A stretch of DNA of 64,000 bases from Roseivivax halotolerans (GTDB taxonomy: Bacteria; Pseudomonadota; Alphaproteobacteria; Rhodobacterales; Rhodobacteraceae), in NCBI RefSeq assembly GCF_900115815.1, contig NZ_FOXV01000002.1, positions 1 to 64,000 on the forward strand, given 5' to 3'. Of this stretch, positions 1 to 10,057 are shown in pieces. The translations under genes and the position numbers were made by a program. The notes beneath the pieces are model-generated. The model had not been told where the DNA came from. It saw only the letters and a program-made list of their open reading frames with translations, and searched no databases. How positions within the stretch are numbered: the first letter of the stretch is position 1; each line of letters starts with the position of its first letter.

Positions 1-99
1 AAGATCGCAGAGAACGACTACGGATCCCTCGGCGACACCTCCACCCTCGCCGAACCCGAAGTCGTCGACGACCTCATCGAGAACAGGATGAACCGCTAG
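1..99 (+). CDS. C-terminal end of an unidentified protein (partial)
   Basis: An open frame enters from the left edge and ends at TAG (97-99), giving the last 32 residues of a protein. The tail is acidic and polar (it includes [12 protein letters not shown]) and ends in MNR. I do not recognise the family from so short a piece. A strong hairpin terminator follows 8 nt downstream, which supports this as a real gene end and separates it from the acc genes. The frame is short, so confidence rests mainly on the terminator. Confidence 0.55.
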   Translation, partial: KIAENDYGSLGDTSTLAEPEVVDDLIENRMNR

Positions 100-107
100 C
101 GGCGGCA

Positions 108-140
108 GCGCGCCCGGTCTTCCGCCGGGCGCGCGTCTTT
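108..140 (+). terminator. Rho-independent terminator after the left-edge gene
   Basis: A perfect 10-bp GC stem (108-117 with 125-134) closes a 7-nt loop and is followed by GTCTTT. It lies just after the TAG at 97-99, as expected for an intrinsic terminator. Confidence 0.75.
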
Positions 141-236
141 ACCCGACCTTAACCAGGTCGACAGAATTCGGCCTGGACGCTGGATTATCAATGGTACTCT
201 TCGGCGCTTCTTAATGTTCTTGCCGGAGCGCTCACC

Positions 237-551
237 ATGCATCTGCCCGTCATGCCCTATCACCTCGCCCCGATCGCAACAGGCCATCCGCTGAGCCCGC
301 CGCCCGACCGCTGCCCGCCAATGATCGCCCCGCGCGCCCCCGACGAAAGCGGCGCATCCGGTCTTGGCGACCGCCGCGGACAGCCGCCCAGCCTTCCGAC
401 CGATCCCGAGGCCCTTCTCGACAATCCCGCAGACATCGTCGCGCCGCCTTCCCTGATGCAGCTGCGGATCATGTCGCTTCTGGATAGAGGCGCGGGATTG
501 CGTCCACGCGGCGACACACCAGAGGACACCGCGCAAAGACCCGCCGGCTGA
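237..551 (+). CDS. Hypothetical protein, 104 aa, doubtful
   Basis: ATG at 237 is preceded at about 10 nt by GGAG. The product is proline-rich and polar in its first 60 residues and ends with a more ordered stretch, [17 protein letters not shown], that could form a helix. No signal peptide, membrane segment or known domain is visible. It fills the gap between the left-edge terminator and accB. If it is not real, 141-733 is a gene-free stretch of almost 600 nt. The opposite strand is also open across most of it, which is common in GC-rich DNA, so coding is uncertain. Confidence 0.35.
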   Translation: MHLPVMPYHLAPIATGHPLSPPPDRCPPMIAPRAPDESGASGLGDRRGQPPSLPTDPEALLDNPADIVAPPSLMQLRIMSLLDRGAGLRPRGDTPEDTAQRPAG

Positions 552-733
552 CCCGCCGCCCGGACGCGACAAGACGGCTTGTTCCTCGGCGCGGCGCGCT
601 CTATCTGCCCTGTGCAATTCGCCCGGAACCCTCCGGGCCGCGTCGCTTTTCTCTTGAGTCCGCTTGGCCTATAAGCGACGCAGCGTTACAGGACATACTG
701 CCGCAGGCGGCAGGAGCATGCGTTGAGGACGGT

Positions 734-1231
734 ATGAGCAAGAACACCCACGATTCCGACGTCGCCTTCATTCAGGCGCTGGCAGAGCTTCTGCGCGAGA
801 ACGACCTGACCGAATTGCAGGTCAAACGGGAATACGCGGATAATGACAGCCTGAACGTGCGTGTGAGCCGCATGCAGCCACAGGCGCAACCTCAGCAAAT
901 GCACGTGCCCGCCGCTCCAGCCCCTGCCGCCGCATCCGCCCCGGCGCAAGGCTCCGCTCCTGCCGCGCAAGAAGCGCCGGAAGATCCCGCAGCGCATCCC
1001 GGCGCCGTGCTCTCGCCCATGGTCGGCACGGTCTACCTGCAGCCCGAGCCCGGCGCGGGCGCCTTCATCAAGGTGGGCGATGCGGTCTCCGAAGGCGACA
1101 CGCTCCTCATCGTCGAGGCGATGAAGACCATGAACCATATCCCCGCGCCCGCCTCGGGCACCGTCAAGCGCATCCTCGTCGAGGATGGCGCGCCCGTGGA
1201 ATACGGCGCTCCGCTCGTTATCGTCGAGTGA
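734..1231 (+). CDS. accB: Biotin carboxyl carrier protein of acetyl-CoA carboxylase
   Basis: This 165-aa protein carries the biotin that shuttles carboxyl groups in acetyl-CoA carboxylase, the first committed step of fatty-acid synthesis in the cytoplasm. Residues 1-55 form the usual N-terminal region. Residues 56-90 are an Ala/Pro-rich flexible linker. Residues 91-165 are the biotinyl domain, starting near [12 protein letters not shown] and containing the biotinylation motif EAMKTM with the acceptor lysine at position 131. Length and layout are typical of AccB. ATG 734 has GAGG about 8 nt upstream. accC starts 10 nt after the stop, so the two are co-transcribed. Confidence 0.97.
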   Translation: MSKNTHDSDVAFIQALAELLRENDLTELQVKREYADNDSLNVRVSRMQPQAQPQQMHVPAAPAPAAASAPAQGSAPAAQEAPEDPAAHPGAVLSPMVGTVYLQPEPGAGAFIKVGDAVSEGDTLLIVEAMKTMNHIPAPASGTVKRILVEDGAPVEYGAPLVIVE

Positions 1232-1241
1232 GAGGCATCCC

Positions 1242-2594
1242 ATGTTCGACAAGATCCTGATCGCCAACAGAGGCGAGATCGCGCTTCGCGTCATCCGCGC
1301 CTGCCGCGAGATGGGCATCGCATCGGTCGCCGTGCACTCGACCGCCGATGCGGACGCGATGCATGTCCGCATGGCCGACGAGACCATCTGCATCGGCCCG
1401 GCCTCCTCGACCGACAGCTACCTGTCCTTCCCGGCGATCATCTCGGCCTGTGAGGTCACCGGCGCACAGGCGATCCATCCCGGCTACGGCTTCCTGTCGG
1501 AGAATGCGCGTTTCGTGCAGATCGTGGAGGATCACGGGCTGACCTTCATCGGCCCGAAGGCCGAGCATATCCGCGTCATGGGCGACAAGATCACCGCCAA
1601 GGAGACGATGAAGAACCTCGGCGTGCCTTGCGTTCCCGGCTCCGAAGGCGGCGTGCCCGATCTCGAAACCGCGCAGAAGCTCGGCGAGGAGATGGGATAC
1701 CCGGTCATCATCAAGGCCACCGCCGGCGGCGGCGGGCGCGGCATGAAGGTCGCCAATTCAGCCGCCGAGATGGAGCGCGCCTTCCAGACCGCGCGGTCCG
1801 AGGGCAAGGCCGCTTTCGGCAACGACGAAGTCTATATCGAGAAATATCTCACCACCCCGCGCCATATCGAGATCCAGGTCTTCGGTGACGGCAAGGGCAA
1901 CGCGGTGCATCTCGGAGAGCGGGATTGCTCGCTCCAGCGGCGCCATCAGAAGGTGCTCGAAGAGGCGCCCGGCCCCATCATCACCGAGGAAGAGCGCGCG
2001 CGGATCGGCAAGATCTGCGCCGATGCGGTGGCCGAGATCGGCTATGCCGGCGCGGGCACCATCGAGTTCCTTTACGAGAACGGCGAGTTCTACTTCATCG
2101 AGATGAACACCCGTTTGCAGGTGGAACACCCTGTGACCGAGGCGATCTTCGGCGTGGACCTCGTGCGCGAACAGATTCGCGTCGCCGCGGGCCAGCCCTT
2201 GTCCTTCTCTCAGGACGACCTGACCATCCAGGGTCACGCCATCGAAGCGCGGATCAACGCCGAGAAGCTGCCGAATTTCGCGCCCTCGCCCGGCAAGATC
2301 ACGCAGTATCACGCGCCGGGCGGCCTCGGGGTGCGGATGGATAGCGCACTCTATCAGGGCTACAAGATCCCGCCCTATTACGACAGCCTGATCGGCAAGC
2401 TCATCGTGCATGGCCGCGACCGTGAGGAAGCGCTCGCGCGTCTCGACCGGGCGCTCGGCGAGCTGATCGTGGACGGTGTCGATACGACGATCCCGCTCTT
2501 CCGGATGCTGCTCGAGAACGAGGACGTTCGGCGCGGCGATTACAACATTCACTGGCTCGAACACTGGCTCGAAGCCACGTTCGGGCAGGCGTGA
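1242..2594 (+). CDS. accC: Biotin carboxylase subunit of acetyl-CoA carboxylase
   Basis: AccC (450 aa) carboxylates the biotin on AccB using ATP and bicarbonate. The N-terminal biotin carboxylase domain begins at [13 protein letters not shown]. The ATP-grasp glycine-rich loop GGGGRGMK lies at residues 162-169, and the catalytic-region motif [14 protein letters not shown] follows near residue 290. The C-terminal biotin carboxylase domain ends the protein. The frame extends 19 codons further upstream, but ATG 1242 gives the family's standard [11 protein letters not shown] start and avoids overlap with accB. The stop overlaps the aat start by 4 nt (GTGA), indicating translational coupling. Confidence 0.97.
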   Translation: MFDKILIANRGEIALRVIRACREMGIASVAVHSTADADAMHVRMADETICIGPASSTDSYLSFPAIISACEVTGAQAIHPGYGFLSENARFVQIVEDHGLTFIGPKAEHIRVMGDKITAKETMKNLGVPCVPGSEGGVPDLETAQKLGEEMGYPVIIKATAGGGGRGMKVANSAAEMERAFQTARSEGKAAFGNDEVYIEKYLTTPRHIEIQVFGDGKGNAVHLGERDCSLQRRHQKVLEEAPGPIITEEERARIGKICADAVAEIGYAGAGTIEFLYENGEFYFIEMNTRLQVEHPVTEAIFGVDLVREQIRVAAGQPLSFSQDDLTIQGHAIEARINAEKLPNFAPSPGKITQYHAPGGLGVRMDSALYQGYKIPPYYDSLIGKLIVHGRDREEALARLDRALGELIVDGVDTTIPLFRMLLENEDVRRGDYNIHWLEHWLEATFGQA

Positions 2595-3226
2595 GTGTCT
2601 CCCCTGAGCTGATTCTACAGGCGTACCGCGTCGGGGTATTCCCGATGGCGGAAAGCCGGGACGACCCTGATATCTTCTGGGTCGACCCGAAGCTGCGCGG
2701 CATCTTCCCGCTGGACGGTTTCCACATCTCGCGGAGCCTCCGCCGGGTCATCCGGCAGGACCGGTTCGACGTGACCCTTGACCGTGACTTTTCGGGGGTC
2801 ATGACCGGCTGTGCGGATCGCGACGAGACCTGGATCAACGAGGAGATCACGCGGGTCTACGAGGCGCTGCATGCTTCTGGCGATGCCCATTCCCTCGAGG
2901 TCTGGCGCGGTGACGCTCTTGTGGGCGGGGTCTACGGCGTCGTGATCGGGGGGGCATTCTGCGGCGAGAGCATGTTCTCGCGCGAGCGTGACGCGTCGAA
3001 AGTGGCGCTGGCCTGGCTGGTCGATCACTTGCGGCGGACGGGCTTCGTGCTCTTTGACACGCAATTTCTGACCCATCACCTCGCCTCGCTCGGCGCGGTG
3101 GAGATTCCCCGCGCCGAGTATCACAAGCGGCTGCGCGCGGCTTTGCAGCTAAATCCCGATTTCCTTTCCCTGCCGCTGGCAGGCTCGGGTCACGAGGTGG
3201 TGCAGCGCAGCACCCAGACGTCGTAG
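2591..3226 (+). CDS. aat: Leucyl/phenylalanyl-tRNA--protein transferase
   Basis: Aat transfers Leu or Phe from its tRNA to N-terminal Arg or Lys of proteins, marking them for ClpS/ClpAP degradation (N-end rule). The 211-aa product has the family start [16 protein letters not shown] and the diagnostic [34 protein letters not shown] and [16 protein letters not shown] blocks. It begins with GTG at 2591, overlapping the accC stop by 4 nt. Its 3' end overlaps the convergent DUF2155 gene by 37 nt. accC-aat linkage is familiar in Rhodobacterales, although the functions are not obviously related. Confidence 0.96.
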   Translation: MSVSPELILQAYRVGVFPMAESRDDPDIFWVDPKLRGIFPLDGFHISRSLRRVIRQDRFDVTLDRDFSGVMTGCADRDETWINEEITRVYEALHASGDAHSLEVWRGDALVGGVYGVVIGGAFCGESMFSRERDASKVALAWLVDHLRRTGFVLFDTQFLTHHLASLGAVEIPRAEYHKRLRAALQLNPDFLSLPLAGSGHEVVQRSTQTS

Positions 3227-3552
3227 CGCGGGTGATCCATCGGGTTGAGCGCCGGGGCAGAGGCGATCATCCAGCCTGAAAACACCGGATCCGCCACACC
3301 GACCTCACGAACCGTCAGGTAGGCATAGGCATCGCGCGCCGGATCACCTGCAGGATAGCGGCAATCCTCTAGTACGACCTCGATCCGCCCGGACGCTTGG
3401 GTCGCTCCCGCGGATACCGTAATGTCCTCGGTTGTGCCGTTCAGCTTGTCGAGCGTCCGGAGCACCGCCCCGCTCCCGGATTCCGCCTCTTGCCCAAGCG
3501 CCGGTGCCGCGGCGAGGATGAGCGCGGCCGCGAGCCTCAATTGCCGCGTCAC
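3190..3552 (-). CDS. DUF2155 domain-containing exported protein
   Basis: A 120-aa protein with an N-terminal signal peptide ([15 protein letters not shown]). Its conserved half matches DUF2155, with [27 protein letters not shown] and a final YDVWVLRC block holding two cysteines that could pair. The function of DUF2155 is not known to me. The product is probably periplasmic. The GTG start at 3552 overlaps the NDUFA12 stop by 4 nt, which fixes the start, since longer in-frame readings would lie inside the upstream gene and lack a signal peptide. It is probably translated from the same mRNA as the complex I subunit. Confidence 0.88.
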   Translation of the reverse strand: MTRQLRLAAALILAAAPALGQEAESGSGAVLRTLDKLNGTTEDITVSAGATQASGRIEVVLEDCRYPAGDPARDAYAYLTVREVGVADPVFSGWMIASAPALNPMDHPRYDVWVLRCTTS

Positions 3553-3932
3553 TCCGGGCTCCACGCCTCGTAATCGGAGCGTTCGGCCGGTTGGGCCTGA
3601 CGGATCGAGCCTTTCGGGGCATAGGCCAGCGCCGTGCCCGTCAGGTTTTCGATATGCGGCTTTTCCCACGATTTATGCGGCAACGGATTGTCGGTGGGCG
3701 GCTCCTTGTACGTGTGGTGGAGCCAGCCGTGCCAGTTCGGGTCGATGCGGGTGGCTTCGGCCTCACCGTTGTAGATCACCCAACGCCGCTTGCCGTCGCG
3801 GGTCTGGTAGAACACGTTGCCCTGCGCGTCCTCGCCCACCTTCACGCCGTGACGCCAGGTCCAGAGCTGGGTGTTGAGCGTTTGGCCGTTCCACCAGGTC
3901 ACGGCGCGCAGAAGGGTATTCATGATCCCCAT
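3549..3932 (-). CDS. NDUFA12-family NADH:ubiquinone oxidoreductase accessory subunit
   Basis: This 127-aa protein belongs to the NDUFA12 (17.2 kDa) family, an accessory subunit of respiratory complex I shared by alphaproteobacteria and mitochondria. Diagnostic blocks are [33 protein letters not shown] and the C-terminal [15 protein letters not shown]. It lies far from any nuo cluster in this window, as accessory subunits often do. I chose ATG 3932, preceded by GAGG, over an extension of 18 codons; a second ATG three codons inside is also possible. It is coupled to the DUF2155 gene by a 4-nt overlap. Confidence 0.93.
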   Translation of the reverse strand: MGIMNTLLRAVTWWNGQTLNTQLWTWRHGVKVGEDAQGNVFYQTRDGKRRWVIYNGEAEATRIDPNWHGWLHHTYKEPPTDNPLPHKSWEKPHIENLTGTALAYAPKGSIRQAQPAERSDYEAWSPE

Positions 3933-4123
3933 GGAAGGAACCTCATTGCATGGCTTCGGGGCCGGGTATGCACCATCCCCCGCCATGCGTCCAGTGATCG
4001 GCTGACGCAGGTCACGACAATGCGCGGCAAAAGGCCCGCAGGAGCCTGAAAAACGACAAGGGCTCGCCCTCGAATGACTATGGCGACAGCTTGCGCTCTG
4101 CTATCGTGGCGCGAAACGAGGCC

Positions 4124-4822
4124 ATGAGCAGAGCCATGAAAGATATCGCGATCGCCACAACCTGCCTCGGCGTGCAGGTGCCGCATTCCCCATTTCTGAA
4201 CGAAACCCGGATCGAGCGGATCGCCGCCGCGCGCTACGAGGGCGATGAGATCAAGGGAGCGCTGCACGTGGTGCGACCCGAGGATCGCATCGTCGAAATG
4301 GGTGCCGGGATCGGGGTCGTCGGCGCGGTCGCCGCGCATCAGGGCAAGCCGGAACGCGTGGTCTCTTTCGAGGCGAACCCTGCCCTCATCGAGCATATCG
4401 AGGCGCTCTATGCGCTGAACGGGCTCGAAGATCGGATCTGCGTGCGCAATTGCGTCGTGCTGTCCGATCCAGACGCACCCGAAACCGTCACCTTCCACGT
4501 TCACGCCTCCTATCTCGGCTCGTCGCTGATCGAACCCGAAGCGCGCCGCTCCACGGCGGTGGAGGTGCCTTCGACCAGGTGGGAGAGCGTCCGCGAAGAG
4601 ATCGCGCCGACGATCCTGATCTGCGACATCGAAGGCGGCGAGCTCGACTTCCTGCGCCACGCCGACCTGTCCGGCCTGCGCGCCGTCGTCATGGAATTCC
4701 ATCCCGGCGCCTATGGCCGCGAAGGCATGCGCGAATGCAAGCGCATCCTCGAGACGGCTGGCTTTGCCAAGGTCGAAGAGGTCTCGACCCGGCTTGTCTG
4801 GACCGCGACCCGCGAGGTCTGA
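4124..4822 (+). CDS. FkbM family SAM-dependent methyltransferase
   Basis: A 232-aa class I methyltransferase of the FkbM type, a family that usually O-methylates sugars or other small hydroxylated molecules. The SAM-binding motif I reads IVEMGAGIGVVGAVAA at residues 56-71, followed by an acidic residue in VSFEANPA. ILICDIEGGELDFL is the characteristic FkbM block. The frame opens upstream at TTG 4091, but ATG 4124 has GAGG close by. The next gene, a GT61 glycosyltransferase, starts 1 nt after the stop, so the pair is probably one operon acting on the same surface glycan. The substrate is unknown. Confidence 0.87.
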   Translation: MSRAMKDIAIATTCLGVQVPHSPFLNETRIERIAAARYEGDEIKGALHVVRPEDRIVEMGAGIGVVGAVAAHQGKPERVVSFEANPALIEHIEALYALNGLEDRICVRNCVVLSDPDAPETVTFHVHASYLGSSLIEPEARRSTAVEVPSTRWESVREEIAPTILICDIEGGELDFLRHADLSGLRAVVMEFHPGAYGREGMRECKRILETAGFAKVEEVSTRLVWTATREV

Positions 4823-4823
4823 G

Positions 4824-5909
4824 ATGGACGGAACGGGCATCACGCAGGACAAGCCGCGGCCCGATGGCGGCTGGTCGCACGAGATCGAGGACGTGCCGGG
4901 CGCATTGGTCGTGCCGCCCACCGAGAGCGCCTTCCGGCAGGCCGCGGGTGTTTTGCGCGCCGACGGATCCCATTGCGAGACAGGTGCGTTCTGGCGGAAC
5001 CACCGCCCGCTGACACTGACGCCCGACGCGCCCGCCGGCGAGGTGGAGACGCTTGAGGGACGCTGGCTCTGGGCCGGGGTGCTCTGGGTGCATTTCGGGC
5101 ATTTCCTCGTGGAAAGCACGGGGCGTCTCTGGGGCCTCGACGCGTCACAACAGGAATTCGACGGCATCCTCTACATCCCGAAGCGCCCCGCCCGCGGCGA
5201 AGAGATCGCCGGCTGGCAGCGCGCTTTCTGGGGGCTTGCGGGGATCGACCTGCCCGTCCATGTCGCCACCGCCCCGACGCGGGTCGAAACCCTCGTCGTG
5301 CCCGGCCAGGGCTTCGGGCTCGGCGAGATCATCAGCGGGACGCCAGCCTTCCGATCCTTCATGACGCGTTTTGCCGAGGATATCGCGCCCGACGGTCCGG
5401 AGCGGCTGTATATCTCGCGCTCGAAGCTGGGGCTCTCCAAGGGTGGTCTTATCGGCGAAGAGCGCCTCGAACACGAGCTTGCCGCGCAGGGCTACGAGAT
5501 TTTCCATCCGCAGGATCACGACCTGCCGACGCAGATCGCGCGTTACAAGGCCGCGAAGCAGATCCTGGCAGCGGAAGGCTCGGCCTTGCATCTTTTCGGC
5601 TTCGTGGGCCGCTCCGATCAGAAAGTTGCCATGGTCCTGCGCCGCCAATCGGGCGCGACGGACATGATCGCCGAGCATCTCCGCAGCTTCTGCGGGATCG
5701 AGACGGTTCAGATCGAGACATTGCAGCGCATCTTGAAGAAGAAGGGCGGCTACAAGAAGCGCCACGACCTTGGCGTGATTCACATGGAGCAGCTGCGCCA
5801 AGCGCTCGTCGCCAACGGTTTCATCGAGGACACAGCGCCATGGAAAACGCTCCGGTGGGGCGATGTGCGGCGCGTGATCGGCGACAAATACGAGCCGAGA
5901 AAGCGCTAG
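4824..5909 (+). CDS. Glycosyltransferase family 61 (DUF563) protein
   Basis: A 361-aa protein resembling GT61/DUF563 glycosyltransferases. It has the WVHFGHFLVESTGRLWGLD block near residues 88-107, then PERLYISRSKLGLSKGG, and finally ILAAEGSALHLFGF near residue 255, the family's usual core. A basic C-terminal extension with KKKGGYKKRH follows. No signal peptide or membrane segment is seen. ATG 4824 is fixed by its position 2 nt after the FkbM gene's stop. It probably adds a sugar to an exopolysaccharide or lipopolysaccharide that the FkbM enzyme methylates. The acceptor and donor cannot be read from the sequence. Confidence 0.85.
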   Translation: MDGTGITQDKPRPDGGWSHEIEDVPGALVVPPTESAFRQAAGVLRADGSHCETGAFWRNHRPLTLTPDAPAGEVETLEGRWLWAGVLWVHFGHFLVESTGRLWGLDASQQEFDGILYIPKRPARGEEIAGWQRAFWGLAGIDLPVHVATAPTRVETLVVPGQGFGLGEIISGTPAFRSFMTRFAEDIAPDGPERLYISRSKLGLSKGGLIGEERLEHELAAQGYEIFHPQDHDLPTQIARYKAAKQILAAEGSALHLFGFVGRSDQKVAMVLRRQSGATDMIAEHLRSFCGIETVQIETLQRILKKKGGYKKRHDLGVIHMEQLRQALVANGFIEDTAPWKTLRWGDVRRVIGDKYEPRKR

Positions 5910-5927
5910 AGCCGCTCAGGCGAACAA

Positions 5928-5955
5928 AAAAGGCGGCCCCATCGGGCCGCCTTTT
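5928..5955. terminator. Bidirectional terminator between GT61 gene and clpX
   Basis: A perfect 12-bp stem (5928-5939 with 5944-5955) closes a 4-nt loop, with an A-run on the left arm and a T-run on the right arm. It lies between two convergent genes and can serve both. Confidence 0.9.
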
Positions 5956-5977
5956 CCTTATCTGATCTCTGGCTTGC

Positions 5978-7243
<1,266 letters not shown>

Positions 7244-7403
7244 CACAAACCTTTCTCGGCCGTTTTGAGCTTGGGGCGGTGGCGCTTGTGCCTCTCGGCC
7301 ACCCCGTTTCGCCAAGTCCCGGAAGATTAGGATAGCCTTGCCGGGCCTACAATCGCAAATTCGTCGCGGGGGCCCAGGATAGCCCCCCGCCGTTAAGCGG
7401 AGA

Positions 7404-8036
7404 TTAAGACTTGGCGTCTTCCAGCGCCGCGCGGCTCTGAACGATCTCGTCGATCAGGCCCCATTCCTTCGCGGATCCGGGCGACATGAAGTTGTCGCGC
7501 TCGAGCGCCTTTTCCACCGTCTCGTAATCCTGGCCGGTATGGTGGACGTAGATCTCGTTCAGACGCTTTTTCAGCTTCAGCGTCTCTTCGGCGTGGATCA
7601 TGATATCCGTCGCCTGGCCCTGGTAGCCGCCTGACGGCTGGTGCACCATGACGCGGCTGTTGGGCAGCGAGAAGCGCATGTCCTTCTCACCTGCGGTCAG
7701 CAGGAGCGAGCCCATCGAGGCCGCCTGGCCGATCACCAGCGTGGACACCGCCGGCTTGATGTACTGCATCGTGTCGTAGATCGACAGCCCCGAGGTAACG
7801 ACCCCGCCCGGGCTGTTGATATACATGGAGATCTCCTTGTTCGGGTTCTCCGCCTCGAGGTGCAGAAGCTGCGCCACGATCAGGCTCGACATACCGTCAT
7901 GCACCGGCCCCGAGAGGAAGATGATCCGTTCCTTCAGAAGGCGAGAGAAGATGTCATAGGCCCGCTCCCCGCGGCTGGTCTGTTCGACCACCATGGGAAC
8001 GAGTGTGTTCATGTATGTCTCGAAAGGATCGGTCAT
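7404..8036 (-). CDS. clpP: ATP-dependent Clp protease proteolytic subunit ClpP
   Basis: ClpP (210 aa) is the serine peptidase of the ClpXP complex. The catalytic triad is Ser107 in GQAASMGS, His132 in MVHQPSGG and Asp181 in ERDNFMS, with the same spacing as in E. coli ClpP. A short N-terminal propeptide region precedes [17 protein letters not shown] 8036 is chosen because the in-frame extension of 95 codons upstream does not resemble ClpP. The 182-nt spacer to the divergent photolyase-like gene should hold the clpP promoter. It probably forms an operon with clpX. Confidence 0.97.
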   Translation of the reverse strand: MTDPFETYMNTLVPMVVEQTSRGERAYDIFSRLLKERIIFLSGPVHDGMSSLIVAQLLHLEAENPNKEISMYINSPGGVVTSGLSIYDTMQYIKPAVSTLVIGQAASMGSLLLTAGEKDMRFSLPNSRVMVHQPSGGYQGQATDIMIHAEETLKLKKRLNEIYVHHTGQDYETVEKALERDNFMSPGSAKEWGLIDEIVQSRAALEDAKS

Positions 8037-8218
8037 CGCGCCTGCCTCGGTCGGTGTTGGGAAATCCGGTCGGAAAACCTTGGTCGCAAGAGTCTTAGTG
8101 GTCGCCTCGGGGGGCTGCAAGGGGACGGCTTTGTCGAATTGTCGATGTCGCAGCCTTGGCGCGTTGAAGCTTCCCGCCCCGCCCCTACCCTTCCCGGCAG
8201 ACAAGCCAGGAGCCAGAA

Positions 8219-9439
8219 ATGACGACGCAGACGGCACTCGCCGCCTTCCCGCCGAGCCGCGAGGATGGCCTCGCACGCCTGAAAGACTTCGTGCCGCAGG
8301 CAGGCCGCGACTATGCGACACGGCGGAACTTCGACCTCGGGCAAGGCGCGCATGACAACGTCTCCTGCCTCTCGCCCTACTTGCGACACCGGCTCGTGAC
8401 CGAGGAAGAAGTCCTGAACGCCGTCCTTTCGAAGCATTCGCGCAGCGAAGCCGAAAAGTTCATTCAGGAGGTTTTCTGGCGCACCTATTTCAAGGGCTGG
8501 CTCGAGATGCGACCGCCGGTCTGGGGTGGATACTGGTCGGAGCTGACCTTTGCCTGGGATCAGGTGCAGACGCAGTCGGGCCTGCGCCGCGCCTGGGAAG
8601 AGGCCTGCCGCGGCGAGACGGGCATCGAGTGTTTCGACGCCTGGGCGCATGAGCTTGTCGAGACCGGCTACCTGCACAATCACGCCCGGATGTGGTTCGC
8701 CTCGATCTGGATCTTCACGCTGAACCTGCCCTGGGCCCTCGGCGCGGATTTCTTCCTGCGTCATCTCTGCGACGGCGATCCGGCGTCCAATACGCTCGGC
8801 TGGCGCTGGGTCGCGGGGCTGCAGACGCCGGGCAAGACCTATCTTGCCCGTGCCTCCAACATTCGCAAATACACCGAAGACCGCTTTCATCCCAAATGGC
8901 AGCTGGCCGGTGAGGCCCCCGCGGTCAACGGATCGGAGAACCCGGCGCCGATGGCCGCGCCAGATGGTGACAGGCTCGATCCTGCAAGCCCTTGTGTCTT
9001 CCTTTTGCACGAGGACGACCTCTCGCCCGGCTGGCTGTTCGATCTCGGCCTTGAGCCGGAGGCCAGCGCGACGCTCGATACGACCGGGCGAATGAGCATG
9101 CTGACCCCCGCCGAACATGTGAGCGCCTTCAAGAGCCGCGCTATCGCTGATGCCGTCGCGCGACATGAAGATCGGCTCGGCCCGGTGACATCTGGCCTTT
9201 CGGACGCGAAAGCGATCGTCGACTGGGCCCGCGACCACGGCGCGTCGCGCATCGTGACGTCCTATGCGCCGGTCGGCCCGACAGCCGATCTCTTGCGCGA
9301 GATCGAAGGCATCGAGGTTGTCCGCCCGCTCCGCGCTTTCGATGCCCGCGCATGGCCTTACGCTACGAAGGGGTTCTTCAAGTTCAAGGACAAGATCCCG
9401 GAACTCTTGGGCGAGTTGCGGGGGCTTCGCGTCGCCTGA
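8219..9439 (+). CDS. Photolyase/cryptochrome-like flavoprotein with reversed domain order
   Basis: A 406-aa protein whose N-terminal 235 residues match the helical FAD-binding domain of DNA photolyases and cryptochromes: [45 protein letters not shown], then [19 protein letters not shown] and [15 protein letters not shown]. Normally an alpha/beta domain of about 130 residues precedes this. Here the protein starts almost directly with the FAD domain, and an alpha/beta-like segment follows instead (about 258-406: [36 protein letters not shown]). The order therefore looks permuted. ATG 8219 has GGAG upstream. It may repair UV damage or sense light; the activity is not proven by sequence. Confidence 0.8.
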   Translation: MTTQTALAAFPPSREDGLARLKDFVPQAGRDYATRRNFDLGQGAHDNVSCLSPYLRHRLVTEEEVLNAVLSKHSRSEAEKFIQEVFWRTYFKGWLEMRPPVWGGYWSELTFAWDQVQTQSGLRRAWEEACRGETGIECFDAWAHELVETGYLHNHARMWFASIWIFTLNLPWALGADFFLRHLCDGDPASNTLGWRWVAGLQTPGKTYLARASNIRKYTEDRFHPKWQLAGEAPAVNGSENPAPMAAPDGDRLDPASPCVFLLHEDDLSPGWLFDLGLEPEASATLDTTGRMSMLTPAEHVSAFKSRAIADAVARHEDRLGPVTSGLSDAKAIVDWARDHGASRIVTSYAPVGPTADLLREIEGIEVVRPLRAFDARAWPYATKGFFKFKDKIPELLGELRGLRVA

Positions 9440-9510
9440 GAGCGCCGTTCGGCAAGGGTTTCCGGATGGAACACCTCCAGCTTCCCGACTGCGCCCAAAA
9501 TAAGATGTCT

Positions 9511-9520
9511 TCTAATTAGA
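9511..9520. promoter_or_regulatory. AT-rich palindrome upstream of the ArsR-type repressor
   Basis: TCTAATTAGA is a perfect 10-nt palindrome inside an unusually AT-rich patch (about 9499-9527) in otherwise GC-rich DNA. Flanking AAGATGT and TTAGATGT elements repeat directly about 16 nt apart. It lies about 125 nt before the repressor start and is a plausible autoregulatory operator or promoter core. Confidence 0.4.
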
Positions 9521-9642
9521 TGTATTACCGATGCGGTCCGGCTTGAAATCGGTTAGACTCTTGGCGTGACGCACGGCGTACCTTAGGTCACCTTCGTGCG
9601 ATGCGCCCGAGGCAAGGCCGGCAGAGGCCAAGGATTGCGACG

Positions 9643-9981
9643 ATGGAACCCGAACAAGACGTGATGGACGCAAGCGATGGCGACATCGCCCAGATGCGCG
9701 AAAGCGCGGGCGAAGCGGCACGTTTTCTCAAGGCGATCGGCCATGAGGGGCGGCTCATGCTACTCTGTCATCTCGTCGAGGGCGAGAAAAGCGTGACCGA
9801 GCTCGAACATCTTCTCGGCTCGCGGCAGGCGGCGGTGAGCCAGCAGCTTGCGCGGCTGCGCGCGGAGAACCTCGTTGCGCCGCGCCGCGATGGGAAGACG
9901 ATCTATTACCGGCTCGCGGACCGCAAGGTGCAGACCATGCTGGACTGCGTGCACGGGCTGTTCTGCAAGACGCATACCTGA
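9643..9981 (+). CDS. ArsR-family repressor, BigR/SqrR-like
   Basis: A 112-aa winged-helix ArsR-family repressor. The helix-turn-helix covers SVTELEHLLGSRQAAVSQQLARLR, followed by the wing PRRDGKTIYYRL. With ATG 9643, which has AAGGA upstream, two cysteines fall at 42 (LLCHLVEG) and 108 (HGLFC). As I remember them, these are the positions of the persulfide-sensing pair of BigR (42/108) and SqrR (41/107), which supports both the start and a sulfide/persulfide-responsive role. A third cysteine, Cys102, is extra. The next gene is an MFS transporter 76 nt downstream. No sulfide-oxidation gene is adjacent, so the regulated target is uncertain. Confidence 0.87.
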   Translation: MEPEQDVMDASDGDIAQMRESAGEAARFLKAIGHEGRLMLLCHLVEGEKSVTELEHLLGSRQAAVSQQLARLRAENLVAPRRDGKTIYYRLADRKVQTMLDCVHGLFCKTHT

Positions 9982-9987
9982 CGCCCC

Positions 9988-10004
9988 GGCCGCTTCGGCC
10001 TTTT
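9988..10004 (+). terminator. Weak terminator hairpin between repressor and MFS gene
   Basis: GGCCG and CGGCC pair around a 3-nt loop, followed by TTTT (10001-10004). The stem is only 5 bp, so termination may be partial and leave some read-through into the transporter gene. Confidence 0.4.
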
Positions 10005-10057
10005 CATCCGAGCCGCCCTGAGGCAGAGCGGGCGCGCAGCCGATACGGATCCGTCCC

